Shown here: positions 8,595 to 17,048 of the stretch, piece by piece
How the letters are laid out: the number at the start of each line of letters is the position of its first letter
Numbering within the stretch: the first letter of the stretch is position 1
Source of the DNA: an uncultured Collinsella sp.
Lineage (GTDB): Bacteria > Actinomycetota > Coriobacteriia > Coriobacteriales > Coriobacteriaceae
Length of the DNA: 53,955 nucleotides
Assembly (NCBI GenBank): GCA_900550785.1
Contig: URTL01000001.1
Location: forward strand, 1 to 53,955
Direction: 5' to 3'
The notes under the pieces: generated by a model
The model's database searches: none
Seen by the model: the letters and a program-made list of their open reading frames with translations, nothing else
What the model was told of the DNA's origin: nothing
Position numbers and translations under genes: made by a program

Positions 8595-9137
8595 ATGCCT
8601 AAAACGCTTTTAGTATTTCCCCCAGGATGGAGTCCAGTGGGGCCGTATCTTGCCTTGCCTGTTTTGAAGTCATATCTTCAAGAGGTTGAACAATATAAAG
8701 TTGACATTGTTGACTTAAACGTGGAATTTTACGATGACCTCCTATCTTTTAGACATGTCGAAGAGTGCTGTAAAAGGTATCGGGAATCAAAGGATTCGTT
8801 TAGTTCGAATGTTCAATTAACAATCGAGTTGATACAAAAGTCAGCACTTAATGTTGACGAGGCAAAAGATATTTTCAGATCGAAGAGATACTTTAATCTA
8901 AAAGAAAGACAATATGCTGAAAACATTTTTAGAAATGCACTCTATATCATAAATCACGTCTCGTATGGAGTTAAATACACGTTCAACTCCATAGATTTGC
9001 CCTATGATTATTATTCGACACCAGAAATAATGAAATCGCTTGCGGATACCTTGCATAATCCGTTTATTTCCTTCTATGAAACTGCCTTTCTTAAGCGTAT
9101 TCAGAGGGAAAAATCGAGTTTATTGGGATTTCGGTGA
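8595..9137 (+). CDS. B12-binding radical SAM protein, N-terminal piece (frameshifted)
   Basis: The 180-residue frame starts PKTLLVFPPGWSPVGPYLAL, the opening strand and P-loop-like turn of cobalamin-binding radical SAM enzymes, followed by YKVDIVDLNVEFYDD. The domain is cut in the middle: the frame ends SSLLGFR-stop. In the -1 frame the sequence reads on as KIEFIGISVSGCFQL, the expected next strand of the B12-binding domain. The switch falls in an A5 run at 9109-9113; one more A would join both parts into one protein of about 773 residues. Either the gene is a recent frameshift mutant, the product relies on slippage, or the base is missing from the assembly. Confidence 0.8.
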   Translation: MPKTLLVFPPGWSPVGPYLALPVLKSYLQEVEQYKVDIVDLNVEFYDDLLSFRHVEECCKRYRESKDSFSSNVQLTIELIQKSALNVDEAKDIFRSKRYFNLKERQYAENIFRNALYIINHVSYGVKYTFNSIDLPYDYYSTPEIMKSLADTLHNPFISFYETAFLKRIQREKSSLLGFR

Positions 9138-10915
9138 GCGGCTGTTTCCAATTGATTTCTGCAGTTACGTTAGCGAAACTGATTAAAGAAGAATGTCCAT
9201 CTGTTAAACACGTCTCATTGGGCGGCAATTACATTACCCGTTTAGCAGATGACTGCATGAAAGAATGGCATCCCTTTTTTGAATACATTGATTCGATAAT
9301 GATGTATGACGGCGAAGAGCCGCTTGCACGTCTTCTTGAGGCTCTTGACTCTGGTGATGACAATCTCGACTGTGTTCCAAACCTTTGCCATGCTAAAGGT
9401 GGAAAGATATATAAAAACCATCGGATTGAGCAAACATTTATCAACGATACAGTTCCCGATTTCGATGGCTTCGCCCTTTCTAAATACTTCATGCCTGAGT
9501 TAATATTGCCGGTTTATTCCTCTAGGCAGTGCTTTAATCATTGCGCCTTCTGCACCATTCCCGGTGCTACCGGTGGTTGTTACCGAAAGATGCCTATATC
9601 GAGAGTATTTGAAATAATGTGTCGGTTAAATGAAAAATACGGCACGAGAGTTTTCTCTTTTGTGGATGAAACATTCGAAGGCAAAAGAATGGAGCAACTC
9701 GCGGATGAAATAAACGCATCGGGAAAAACGTTTTTCTGGCATGGAGAAACGAGGTTCTCTCCAACCCTAAGTACAGACGTTTTCAACAAGATATACCAAA
9801 GTGGATGTAGGCAGATTCAGTTTGGCCTCGAGTCATACAACCAAAGAGTTCTTGATCTAATGAAGAAGAACACGAGAGTTGATTGGATTGATCGCAATAT
9901 CCATGATTGTCTCAATGCGGGTATTCCTGTTCATCTATTCTTTATGATTGGCTTTCCGACCGAAACTAAAGAAGAGGCTCTGAACACCTTAGCTTATACA
10001 GAGAATGTTTTGAATTATTCAAAACAGGTATGTGGTGTTCCATATTCCACGAGAGGATTTACGAATTTTGGTCTCGTTATGGGGTCGGATGTTTGGAATC
10101 ATCCCGATAAGTATGGTGTCTCTGTAATGCCGAAGTCCCAATATGAGGATTTGCGCCTCGAAGTGGATTATGTTTCAGGCACTGGTTTAACTTTAAATGA
10201 AGCAAAATCCTTATCTGATGAGCATCATATTGATTTTTATATGCAAGAGGTCATAAACGGTAGCGACACAATTGACTTGCCCCAGCGGCTTCATATTTCA
10301 GAGGTGACCTGGATCCTAGATTCTATTCACGCTGTCAGGTATAAGGGACATTTGACCAAAGTAAAGCGACGGCTAACTAGTCTAAATCCAGCTGATCGAA
10401 TCTGGCTGGATTCCAAGACCTCTGTCGTGCTCGTTGAGCCATTTGCCTACTTCTATAATTCTGAATACCATCATGTCTATGCTGTTTCCCAGTTGGTATA
10501 CCTTAAGTTGGCCCGTTTATTGGAGGCCGATTGTAGCATTTCTCTTATCCTTGATCAGGGCGACCTCGAGCTGACAAGGGCGATAGAAGAACTGTTGCAT
10601 TATGGATTGCTGAATACAAATATCGATGCCGATTATGTAATGCACGATAATGGTTTTCAATTGGTTAAAAGTTCGTTTGTGAAAGAAGTCGGACGCTCAA
10701 AAGAGGGGTTAAGAGTACTGCTGAGTTGTGCCACCCATAGAATGTGTGCGGTTAATGATTTTTCGTTCGCTTTGCTTTCGTTGTTTGAAAAGCCGATTAC
10801 TAAGAACGAGGTGCGCGACATTTTGAAAAAAGAGGGACTATCGGCAAACGAGGAGCAATTAAACAAGTTGGTTGATAATTGCATGAAAGCAGATATACTA
10901 CAATTGATTAGATAG
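9134..10915 (+). CDS. B12-binding radical SAM protein, catalytic part
   Basis: This frame carries the rest of the B12-binding domain (SGCFQLISAVTLAKLIKEE, HVSLGGNYITR), then the radical SAM core with the CxxxCxxC iron-sulfur motif at residues 133-140 (CFNHCAFC), GE and LESYNQRVLDLM motifs of the barrel and FFMIGFPTET. The last 200 residues hold two winged-helix-like modules (VYAVSQLVYLKLARLLE...LTRAIEELLHYGLL and DFSFALLSLFEKPITKNEV), which resemble the peptide-recognition modules of RiPP enzymes. GTG at 9134 overlaps the stop of the previous frame, but this 'start' lies inside a conserved strand, so the two frames are probably one gene. Such enzymes catalyse radical methylation or C-C bond formation. 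A 36-codon gene follows 13 bases later. Confidence 0.85.
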   Translation: MSGCFQLISAVTLAKLIKEECPSVKHVSLGGNYITRLADDCMKEWHPFFEYIDSIMMYDGEEPLARLLEALDSGDDNLDCVPNLCHAKGGKIYKNHRIEQTFINDTVPDFDGFALSKYFMPELILPVYSSRQCFNHCAFCTIPGATGGCYRKMPISRVFEIMCRLNEKYGTRVFSFVDETFEGKRMEQLADEINASGKTFFWHGETRFSPTLSTDVFNKIYQSGCRQIQFGLESYNQRVLDLMKKNTRVDWIDRNIHDCLNAGIPVHLFFMIGFPTETKEEALNTLAYTENVLNYSKQVCGVPYSTRGFTNFGLVMGSDVWNHPDKYGVSVMPKSQYEDLRLEVDYVSGTGLTLNEAKSLSDEHHIDFYMQEVINGSDTIDLPQRLHISEVTWILDSIHAVRYKGHLTKVKRRLTSLNPADRIWLDSKTSVVLVEPFAYFYNSEYHHVYAVSQLVYLKLARLLEADCSISLILDQGDLELTRAIEELLHYGLLNTNIDADYVMHDNGFQLVKSSFVKEVGRSKEGLRVLLSCATHRMCAVNDFSFALLSLFEKPITKNEVRDILKKEGLSANEEQLNKLVDNCMKADILQLIR

Positions 10916-10928
10916 AGGAGGTTTCTGC

Positions 10929-11039
10929 ATGGACGTTATTAACAAAGATCTCTTGGAGCAACTGAAAGAGTTTCAGGAAGAGGGCGTCGTGGTGGAAGTG
11001 TTCGACTTTGAGGACTACATGGATAAATTCTGCCATTAG
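10929..11039 (+). CDS. 36-aa peptide, candidate RiPP precursor
   Basis: A strong GAGGAGG seven bases upstream precedes an ATG and 36 sense codons. The peptide starts MDVINKDLLEQLKEFQEEG, an amphipathic acidic helix like a RiPP leader, then VVVEVF, and ends DFEDYMDKFCH. It contains a single Cys, next to the C-terminal His, and several aromatic residues. It begins 13 bases after the radical SAM gene and ends just before a terminator, so it is the last gene of the operon. That it is the substrate of the radical SAM enzyme is inference from position, size, ribosome-binding site and composition. Confidence 0.65.
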   Translation: MDVINKDLLEQLKEFQEEGVVVEVFDFEDYMDKFCH

Positions 11040-11063
11040 TTTCGGAATTTACTCGCCTCGCTT

Positions 11064-11097
11064 AAAGGAGAAGTCGATTATCGATTTCTCCTTTTTT
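11064..11097 (+). terminator. terminator of the radical SAM/peptide operon
   Basis: The stem AAAGGAGAAGTCGA / TCGATTTCTCCTTT (one G-U pair) is followed by a T run, 25 bases after the peptide stop codon. Confidence 0.85.
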
Positions 11098-11227
11098 AAT
11101 TAAAGATATTTTTGAAATACATGCTCTTAGCACAGGTTGGCCTCTCAGTAAACTGGGAGGTTGCTTTGGCTAGTTAGAGATATGTGAACGTCCGTTAGAC
11201 TGAATCTCAGGGTAGAAGGGGCCTCCA

Positions 11228-13228
11228 GTGTCCAGATCAACAAGGCAATGCTGCGTTTCGGCTAATAAGAACGATGACTTTTTGCGTGTGGCGGCGGCTT
11301 CGCCGCGGATTCGCGTTGCCGATGTCGAGGGCAATGCCGAGGTTGCGCTGGCGGCTGTTCGCGATGCTGCCGAGCGCGGCGTTCGCGCGCTGGTGTTGCC
11401 CGAGCTTAACCTGACTGGCTATACCGCGGCTGATCTGTTCCATAACCGCACACTGCTGCATGCCTGCGAGGCGGCACTTGTGCACATTCTCGATGAAACC
11501 CGCGAGCTGCCGATTGTCTTTACCATCGGCCTTCCCGTTGCAGTTGCCGAGAATATCTACAACTGCGCCGCCGTGTGCTGCGCGGGCGAGCTTTTGGGCC
11601 TCACGGCCAAGAAGCATCTGCCCAACTATGGCGAGTTCTATGAGCGCCGCTGGTTTGCTCCGGCGCCTGCGGATCCTGTGTGGGTCGAGTTTGCCGGTCA
11701 GGGTCCGGTTCCGCTGGGTTCGGGGCTTCTCTACCGCTGCTGTGATGAAGGTGCCGAGGATATGGTGCTGGGCGTTGAGGTCTGCGAGGATCTGTGGGTG
11801 CCGGCGCCCCCTTCGACCGAGATGGCGCTTGCCGGTGCGACGGTGATCCTCAACCCGTCGGCCTCGGACGAGATTATCGGTAAGGCAGACTATCGCCGCA
11901 GCCTCATCTCCAATCAGAGCGCGCGCCTGTACTGTGCCTATGCCTATGCAGACGCGAGCGAGGGCGAGTCCACGACCGATATGGTCTTTGCGGGCGAGAA
12001 CCTCGTCTACGAAAACGGCTCTAAGCTGGCGGCAACGAAGCTCCTTACCTGCGATATGGCCGTCGCCGATGTTGACCTTGACCGTCTGGTTGCCGAGCGC
12101 CGTCGCTCGACGACGTGGACGCGCGCGGACGATGCGCCGGAGGCCACAACCGTTGAGTTTTCGTTTGAGGGCGTGCTGGCAGACGAGCCTGTCCTGCGGG
12201 ATGCGTTCGACATCGACCGTGTCTTCCCCCGCGCGCCCTTTGTGCCGGCCGACCACGGCGACTTGGCCGAGCGCTGCGAGACGATCCTCGATCTGCAGAC
12301 TGCGGGCCTCAAGACCCGCCTTGCCCATACGGGTACCAAGGCTGCAGTCATCGGTCTTTCGGGAGGCCTGGACTCCACGCTGGCACTGCTTGTGACCGTG
12401 CGTGCCTTCGATGCACTGGGGCTGCCGCGCACCGGTATCACGGCCGTGTCCATGCCTGGCTTTGGCACGACGCATCGCACCAAGTCGAATGCCGAGTCGC
12501 TCGCCCGCGACCTGGGTGTGAGCTTCCGCGAGGTTTCGATCCACGCGGCCGTGGAGCAGCACTTCAAGGACATCGAGCACGATCCGGCCGTGCAGGACGT
12601 GACCTACGAGAACAGCCAAGCCCGCGAGCGTACGCAGATTCTGATGGATTTGGCCAACCAGGCTGGCGGTTTTGTCATCGGCACGGGCGACCTGTCGGAG
12701 CTGGCGCTCGGCTGGGCTACCTATAACGGCGATCACATGAGCATGTACGCCGTCAACGCGAGCGTTCCCAAGACGCTCGTGCGTCATCTGGTGCGCTATG
12801 CCGCCGATGTCTTTGGCGGGCGTATTGCCGAGGTCTTGCTCGACATCCTCGATACGCCGGTGTCCCCCGAGCTTCTGCCGCCCACGGGCGATGGCGAGAT
12901 TGCACAGAAGACCGAGGATTTGGTGGGGCCGTACGAGCTGCACGACTACTTCCTCTATTACCTGCTGCGTTTTGGCTTTGAGCCGGGCAAGATCTACCGC
13001 ATGGCGCTCAAGAGCTTCGAGGGCGTCTACGACGCCAAGACCGTCCACTCGTGGTTGCGTACGTTCTATCGTCGCTTCTTTGCCCAACAGTTTAAGCGCA
13101 GCTGCCTGCCCGATGGTCCCAAGGTGGGCTCGGTGACGCTCAGCCCGCGCGGCGATTGGCGTATGCCGAGTGACGCCAGCTCACGTTTGTGGCTTGCGCA
13201 GATCGACGCGCTCAATCCGATTGACTAA
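11228..13228 (+). CDS. nadE: glutamine-dependent NAD+ synthase
   Basis: The 666-residue enzyme makes NAD+ from deamido-NAD+, ATP and glutamine. The N-terminal nitrilase-type glutaminase (residues about 20-300) shows the Glu in LPELNLTGYT, the Lys in AKKHLPNYGEFYE and the nucleophile Cys in GVEVCEDLWVP. The C-terminal synthetase has the ATP-pyrophosphatase motif GLSGGLDSTLAL and the GTGDLSELALGW segment. Length fits the long, glutamine-using form. GTG at 11228 with GAAGGGG seven bases upstream is the chosen start; the first 15 or so residues are not conserved in character, so a slightly later start is possible. High GC returns here, in contrast to the block upstream. Confidence 0.95.
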   Translation: MSRSTRQCCVSANKNDDFLRVAAASPRIRVADVEGNAEVALAAVRDAAERGVRALVLPELNLTGYTAADLFHNRTLLHACEAALVHILDETRELPIVFTIGLPVAVAENIYNCAAVCCAGELLGLTAKKHLPNYGEFYERRWFAPAPADPVWVEFAGQGPVPLGSGLLYRCCDEGAEDMVLGVEVCEDLWVPAPPSTEMALAGATVILNPSASDEIIGKADYRRSLISNQSARLYCAYAYADASEGESTTDMVFAGENLVYENGSKLAATKLLTCDMAVADVDLDRLVAERRRSTTWTRADDAPEATTVEFSFEGVLADEPVLRDAFDIDRVFPRAPFVPADHGDLAERCETILDLQTAGLKTRLAHTGTKAAVIGLSGGLDSTLALLVTVRAFDALGLPRTGITAVSMPGFGTTHRTKSNAESLARDLGVSFREVSIHAAVEQHFKDIEHDPAVQDVTYENSQARERTQILMDLANQAGGFVIGTGDLSELALGWATYNGDHMSMYAVNASVPKTLVRHLVRYAADVFGGRIAEVLLDILDTPVSPELLPPTGDGEIAQKTEDLVGPYELHDYFLYYLLRFGFEPGKIYRMALKSFEGVYDAKTVHSWLRTFYRRFFAQQFKRSCLPDGPKVGSVTLSPRGDWRMPSDASSRLWLAQIDALNPID

Positions 13229-13296
13229 GGTTGGCTAAATTGAACCAATACGGGGGTTGCAAGCGTTACACTTTTGCAATCTGATGGCCCGTATCG

Positions 13297-13327
13297 CGCG
13301 GCGCTCTTGTCGGAGCGCCGCGTTTTT
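13297..13327 (+). terminator. terminator after nadE
   Basis: The stem CGCGGCGCTC / GAGCGCCGCG is followed by TTTTT. It sits about 20 bases ahead of the aminotransferase start. Confidence 0.8.
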
Positions 13328-13346
13328 CATATCGAAAGGTGGCACC

Positions 13347-14510
13347 ATGCAGGCATCGCAGCGTCTCGACCGCTTTGGCGCGGAGGTCTTCGCCTCGCTC
13401 AATAACAAACTGCTCGCGCTGAAGGCTCAGGGCAAGACCATTTACAACATGAGCGTGGGCACGCCCGACTTTAATCCGTACGACCACGTGGTCGAGGCGC
13501 TCACGCAAGCAGCCCAAGATCCCGAGATGTGGAAGTACGCCCTGCGCGACCTGCCCGAACTCAAGCAGGCCGTGTGCGATTACTATGAGCGTCGCTTTGG
13601 TGTCTCCGGCATTACGCCGTCTATGGTGCAGTCGTGCAACGGCACGCAGGAGGGCGTGGGCCATTTGGGCCTGGCCCTGCTCGATCCGGGTGACACTATT
13701 TTGGTTCCCGATCCGTGCTACCCGGTCTTTGAGGCGGGTGCCAAGATCGCCGATGCCAAGCTCGAGTACTATCCGCTGGTTGCCGAGCATAATTACCTGC
13801 CCTATGTGGCGGGTATCGATCCCGAGGTGGCCGATCGTGCCAAGTATATGATCGTGTCGCTGCCTGCGAACCCGGTGGGCTCGGTGGGCACACCCGAGGT
13901 CTACGAGGAGATTATCGCTTTCGCCCGCGAGCATGATCTGCTCATCGTTCACGACAACGCGTACTCCGACATCGTGTTTGACGGCGAGCCCGGCGGCAGC
14001 TTCTTGCAGTATCCCGGTGCGCTTGAGGTGGGCGTGGAGTTCTTCTCGCTTTCCAAGTCGTTTAACGTCACCGGTGCCCGCATCGGCTTTTTGGTCGGTC
14101 GCGAGGATGTTGTCTCGGCCTTTGCCAAGCTGCGTGGTCAGATCGACTTCGGTATGTTTTTCCCGATTCAGAAGGCCGCTATCGCGTGCCTGAACGGTCC
14201 GCGCGATGAGGTCGAGGCGCAGCGTCTGAAGTACCAGGAACGCCGCGATGCCCTGTGCGACGGTCTTGAGGGCCTGGGCTGGGAGCGTCCCAACGCGCAT
14301 GGCTCTATGTTTGTGTGGGCCAAGCTTCCCGGTGGTCGCACCGATTCCATGGCGTTTTGCGAGGAGCTTATGGAGAAGGCCGGCGTTGTGGTGACGCCGG
14401 GCGCGAGCTTTGGCCCTTCGGGCGAGGGGCACGTGCGTATGGCACTGGTCCTGCCGCCCGATCAGATCGCTTTGGCTGTCGAGGCCATTCGCGAGGCGGG
14501 CCTGTATTAG
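13347..14510 (+). CDS. class I PLP-dependent aminotransferase
   Basis: The 387-residue protein is a fold-type I aminotransferase. It shows NMSVGTPDFNP near the start, the coenzyme-binding GTQEG turn, the YPVFEAGAK segment, Asn in SLPANPVGSVG, DNAYSDIVFDG with the pyridine-contacting Asp/Tyr, and the Schiff-base Lys in SLSKSFNVTGARIGF. The C-terminal Arg for the substrate carboxylate is in GHVRMAL. The relatives closest in character are aspartate/LL-diaminopimelate-type aminotransferases, but substrate cannot be read from the sequence. GAAAGGTGG six bases before the ATG at 13347 fixes the start; a longer frame from 13257 reads through the preceding terminator and is rejected. Confidence 0.88.
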   Translation: MQASQRLDRFGAEVFASLNNKLLALKAQGKTIYNMSVGTPDFNPYDHVVEALTQAAQDPEMWKYALRDLPELKQAVCDYYERRFGVSGITPSMVQSCNGTQEGVGHLGLALLDPGDTILVPDPCYPVFEAGAKIADAKLEYYPLVAEHNYLPYVAGIDPEVADRAKYMIVSLPANPVGSVGTPEVYEEIIAFAREHDLLIVHDNAYSDIVFDGEPGGSFLQYPGALEVGVEFFSLSKSFNVTGARIGFLVGREDVVSAFAKLRGQIDFGMFFPIQKAAIACLNGPRDEVEAQRLKYQERRDALCDGLEGLGWERPNAHGSMFVWAKLPGGRTDSMAFCEELMEKAGVVVTPGASFGPSGEGHVRMALVLPPDQIALAVEAIREAGLY

Positions 14511-14653
14511 AAACCTATTTCGACTCGTCAATAGCTCGAAACCGATTTCGTGCAGTTATTTTACGAATTCTGCAAACAATTTCGGTAAACGGTCGATTTT
14601 TGGCTGCGAATAGGAGCATAATCAAAGTCCCGATTGGATGTATTGGGATTACG

Positions 14654-14686
14654 ACAAGCCGCTCGGGTCGTTCCCGGGCGGCTTGT
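14654..14686 (+). promoter_or_regulatory. GC-rich leader hairpin upstream of ldh
   Basis: The stem ACAAGCCGCTCGGG / CCCGGGCGGCTTGT (one G-U pair) ends 25 bases before the ldh start and just before its ribosome-binding site GAGATGGGAG. It is followed by TTGT and not a full U tract. It may be the terminator of upstream transcription or a leader element; the rest of the 200-bp gap shows nothing else I recognise. Confidence 0.5.
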
Positions 14687-14711
14687 TTGTGGAGAGAGAT
14701 GGGAGTTTCTA

Positions 14712-15662
14712 ATGGTTAACGAGAAGAAGGTCGCTATTGTCGGCTGCGGTTTCGTCGGTTCGTCTTCGGCGTTCGCTCTGATGCAGAGCGGTCTGTTCTC
14801 CGAGATGGTCCTCATCGACGTGGACAAGAACCGCGCCGAGGGTGAGGCCCTGGATATCGCGCACGGCATGACGTTTGCCGAGCCGATGAAGATCTACGCC
14901 GGCGATTATTCCGATGTCGCCGACGCCGCCATGATCGTCGTCACCGCTGGCGCTGCCCAGAAGCCCGGTGAGACCCGCCTGGACTTGGTCAACAAGAACG
15001 TCAACATCTTTAAGTCCATTATCCCCGAGATTAAGAAGTCCGGCTTCGACGGCATTCTGCTAATCGTCTCCAACCCGGTTGATGTTCTGACCTATGCTGC
15101 CATCAAGATGTCCGGCCTGTCCGAGGGCCATGTCATCGGCTCCGGCACCGTGCTCGACACCGGCCGTCTGCAGCAGATGCTTGGTGCCCACGTCGAGGTT
15201 GACCCGCGCGATGTCCAGGCCTATGTCATGGGTGAGCACGGCGACTCCGAGTTTGTCGCTTGGTCCAGCGCCCAGGTTGCCGGCGTGCCGCTGAACACCT
15301 TCTGCGAGCTTCACGGCCACCTGGAGCATGAGGCTGCCGAGAAGCGCATCGCCGAGGACGTTAAGAACTCCGCCTACACCATCATCGAGAAGAAGCACGC
15401 CACCTACTACGGCGTCGCCATGGCCGTTAAGCGCATCTGCACCGCTGTTATGCGTGATGAGCAGACCGTTCTGCCCGTTTCCTCGCTCATGGTGGGCGAG
15501 TATGGCCTGTCCGATCTGGCCATCTCCATGCCGACGGTCGTTGGCCGCGACGGCGTCGTCTGCCGCGTCCCCGTGCCGCTGAACGACGACGAGCAGCATG
15601 AGCTCACCGTCTCCGCCAAGGCCCTCAAGGACATCATCGACAGCGTCGACTTCTCCTGCTAA
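14712..15662 (+). CDS. ldh: L-lactate dehydrogenase
   Basis: The 316-residue cytoplasmic enzyme reduces pyruvate to lactate with NADH at the end of sugar fermentation. The Rossmann motif GCGFVGSSSA is near residue 10, IDVDKNRAEGEALDIAHG carries the NAD-binding Asp, VTAGAAQKPGETRLDL includes the loop with the catalytic Arg, SNPVDVLTY follows, and GEHGDSEFVAWS has the catalytic His. The ATG at 14712 preceded by GGGAG is the standard start; the frame continues upstream to 14634 without a ribosome-binding site. In a lactose-PTS-rich gut fermenter this would recycle NADH. Confidence 0.94.
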   Translation: MVNEKKVAIVGCGFVGSSSAFALMQSGLFSEMVLIDVDKNRAEGEALDIAHGMTFAEPMKIYAGDYSDVADAAMIVVTAGAAQKPGETRLDLVNKNVNIFKSIIPEIKKSGFDGILLIVSNPVDVLTYAAIKMSGLSEGHVIGSGTVLDTGRLQQMLGAHVEVDPRDVQAYVMGEHGDSEFVAWSSAQVAGVPLNTFCELHGHLEHEAAEKRIAEDVKNSAYTIIEKKHATYYGVAMAVKRICTAVMRDEQTVLPVSSLMVGEYGLSDLAISMPTVVGRDGVVCRVPVPLNDDEQHELTVSAKALKDIIDSVDFSC

Positions 15663-15693
15663 ATCAAGCTCGCTAGAGCGAAAAGCTACAATG

Positions 15694-15727
15694 AAGGCGT
15701 CCGGGTCCACACGGCCCGGGCGCCTTT
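15694..15727 (+). terminator. terminator after ldh
   Basis: The stem AAGGCGTCCGGG / CCCGGGCGCCTT (one G-U pair) is followed by TTTTT. Confidence 0.85.
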
Positions 15728-15776
15728 TTGGTGCAAAGTAACCTGACTCCAATGCACCATAGTTGATGGGAGGGCC

Positions 15777-16937
15777 ATGTCGGATTCGCCTAATTTTTTG
15801 ACCTATGTCCAGACGGCGTTTGATCCCTTTGAGGAGCGGCCGTTCTGCGCGGTGGATAGCCTGGTCTTTGCGTGGTTGTCCTATTTGCGCTTGCCGGGTG
15901 ATATGGCGGGGCTGACGAACTGGCAGGGCCTAGACGTACGCGAACTGCTGCGTGCCGAGTGCTACCGGGACATGATTGACGACTTGTGGGACCCAGAGGG
16001 AAGCAGGGCCTTGTTGGAGGCCGTGGCAGCAAATCCCAGATACCGCGGCGTGCACGTTTGCGGCTATCGTGCCGTGAGCGATGTGGTGGCGACGGAGCAG
16101 TTTGCAGCCATGGCGTTCCGGTTTCCGGCGGGGTTTAGCTATCTTTCCTTCCGGGGGACCGACAGCACGATTGTGGGCTGGAAAGAGGACTTTAACATGG
16201 CGTTCCGGTGTCCTGTGCCGGCCCAGGAATCCGCGGCGCGTTATGTGGACGAGGCGGCGGATGCGATCGACGGGCCGCTTTTGTGCGGAGGTCATTCCAA
16301 GGGCGGAAACCTTGCGGTGTACGGTGCGGCGATGTGCTCCGATGTCGCCCGTGAGCGAATCGAACGGGCGTATTCCCATGATGGTCCAGGGTTCGTCGAG
16401 GAGTTTCTGAACGGCAACGCCTTTGCCGATCTTTCCGGTCGAATCGACAAGACGCTACCTCGGTCGTCGATCTTCGGCATGATGTTCGAGACACAAGAGG
16501 ACTATGCCATCGTTGAGAGCACCGAGTTCAGCCTGCTGCAGCACAATCCCTTTAGCTGGGTGGTTGATGGTTGCGACTTCGTATACTGTGAGCGCCTGTC
16601 CGCCGGTGCTCGATACGTTGATGGCTCCATTCGCGAGATGCTGCTTGCAGTGTCACCTAGCGAGCGCGAGCGTTTTGTAGATGCGTTGTTCTCCGTGTTT
16701 GAGGCTACGGACGCCGAACGGTTTGCGGATATCGCAGGAAATCTGCGTGAGAGTCTGCCCGTGATGCTCCAGGCTGCGCAAGGCTTTGACAAAGATACGC
16801 GACGCTTTATCTCGCAGACCATCGTGGCGATCCTTAAATGCGCACTGTTGCCCAAACGACCCCAGATCGACGTGCCCGCTGCCGGCAAGAGTTTGGCAGA
16901 ACAGCTCGAGGCTTGGCAGTCCGAGCTCCTGCGCTAG
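15777..16937 (+). CDS. DUF2974 (Mbeg1-like) alpha/beta hydrolase
   Basis: The 386-residue protein is a lipase-like alpha/beta hydrolase. The nucleophile elbow is GGHSKGGNLAVYGA with Ser in GHSKG; upstream is the family segment FSYLSFRGTDSTIVGWKEDFNMAF, and later the YSHDGPGF segment that supplies an Asp. The early motif FCAVDSLVFAWLSYLRLP is typical of DUF2974. No signal peptide is visible, so it is probably cytoplasmic. GGGAGGG six bases before the ATG supports the start. The substrate is not known. The gene is flanked on both sides by copies of a dispersed CTGTCCCC-type motif (15735-15755 and 16948-16971). Confidence 0.82.
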   Translation: MSDSPNFLTYVQTAFDPFEERPFCAVDSLVFAWLSYLRLPGDMAGLTNWQGLDVRELLRAECYRDMIDDLWDPEGSRALLEAVAANPRYRGVHVCGYRAVSDVVATEQFAAMAFRFPAGFSYLSFRGTDSTIVGWKEDFNMAFRCPVPAQESAARYVDEAADAIDGPLLCGGHSKGGNLAVYGAAMCSDVARERIERAYSHDGPGFVEEFLNGNAFADLSGRIDKTLPRSSIFGMMFETQEDYAIVESTEFSLLQHNPFSWVVDGCDFVYCERLSAGARYVDGSIREMLLAVSPSERERFVDALFSVFEATDAERFADIAGNLRESLPVMLQAAQGFDKDTRRFISQTIVAILKCALLPKRPQIDVPAAGKSLAEQLEAWQSELLR

Positions 16938-17048
16938 CCATTGATACAAAGCAACCTGTCCCCGATGCGCCAATCTTCGATGCGCCTGGGGCGGGCTCGA
17001 CCGCTATACTGGTTCGTGCCGAAATCGATCTAGAACGGAATGCCGTAT

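Noticed and set aside
9134..9140. independent start of the radical SAM gene at GTG 9134
   Set aside because: The GTG lies within a conserved strand of the B12-binding domain (FIGISVSGC) and lacks a ribosome-binding site; a frameshifted single gene explains the region better.
11237..13087. 616-codon open frame on the minus strand
   Set aside because: It is the antisense shadow of nadE; the plus strand has all catalytic motifs, and the minus frame has no ribosome-binding site or domain character.
14511..14711. riboswitch or T-box in the ldh leader
   Set aside because: Only one simple GC-rich hairpin is present; I find no T-box motif or second alternative stem.
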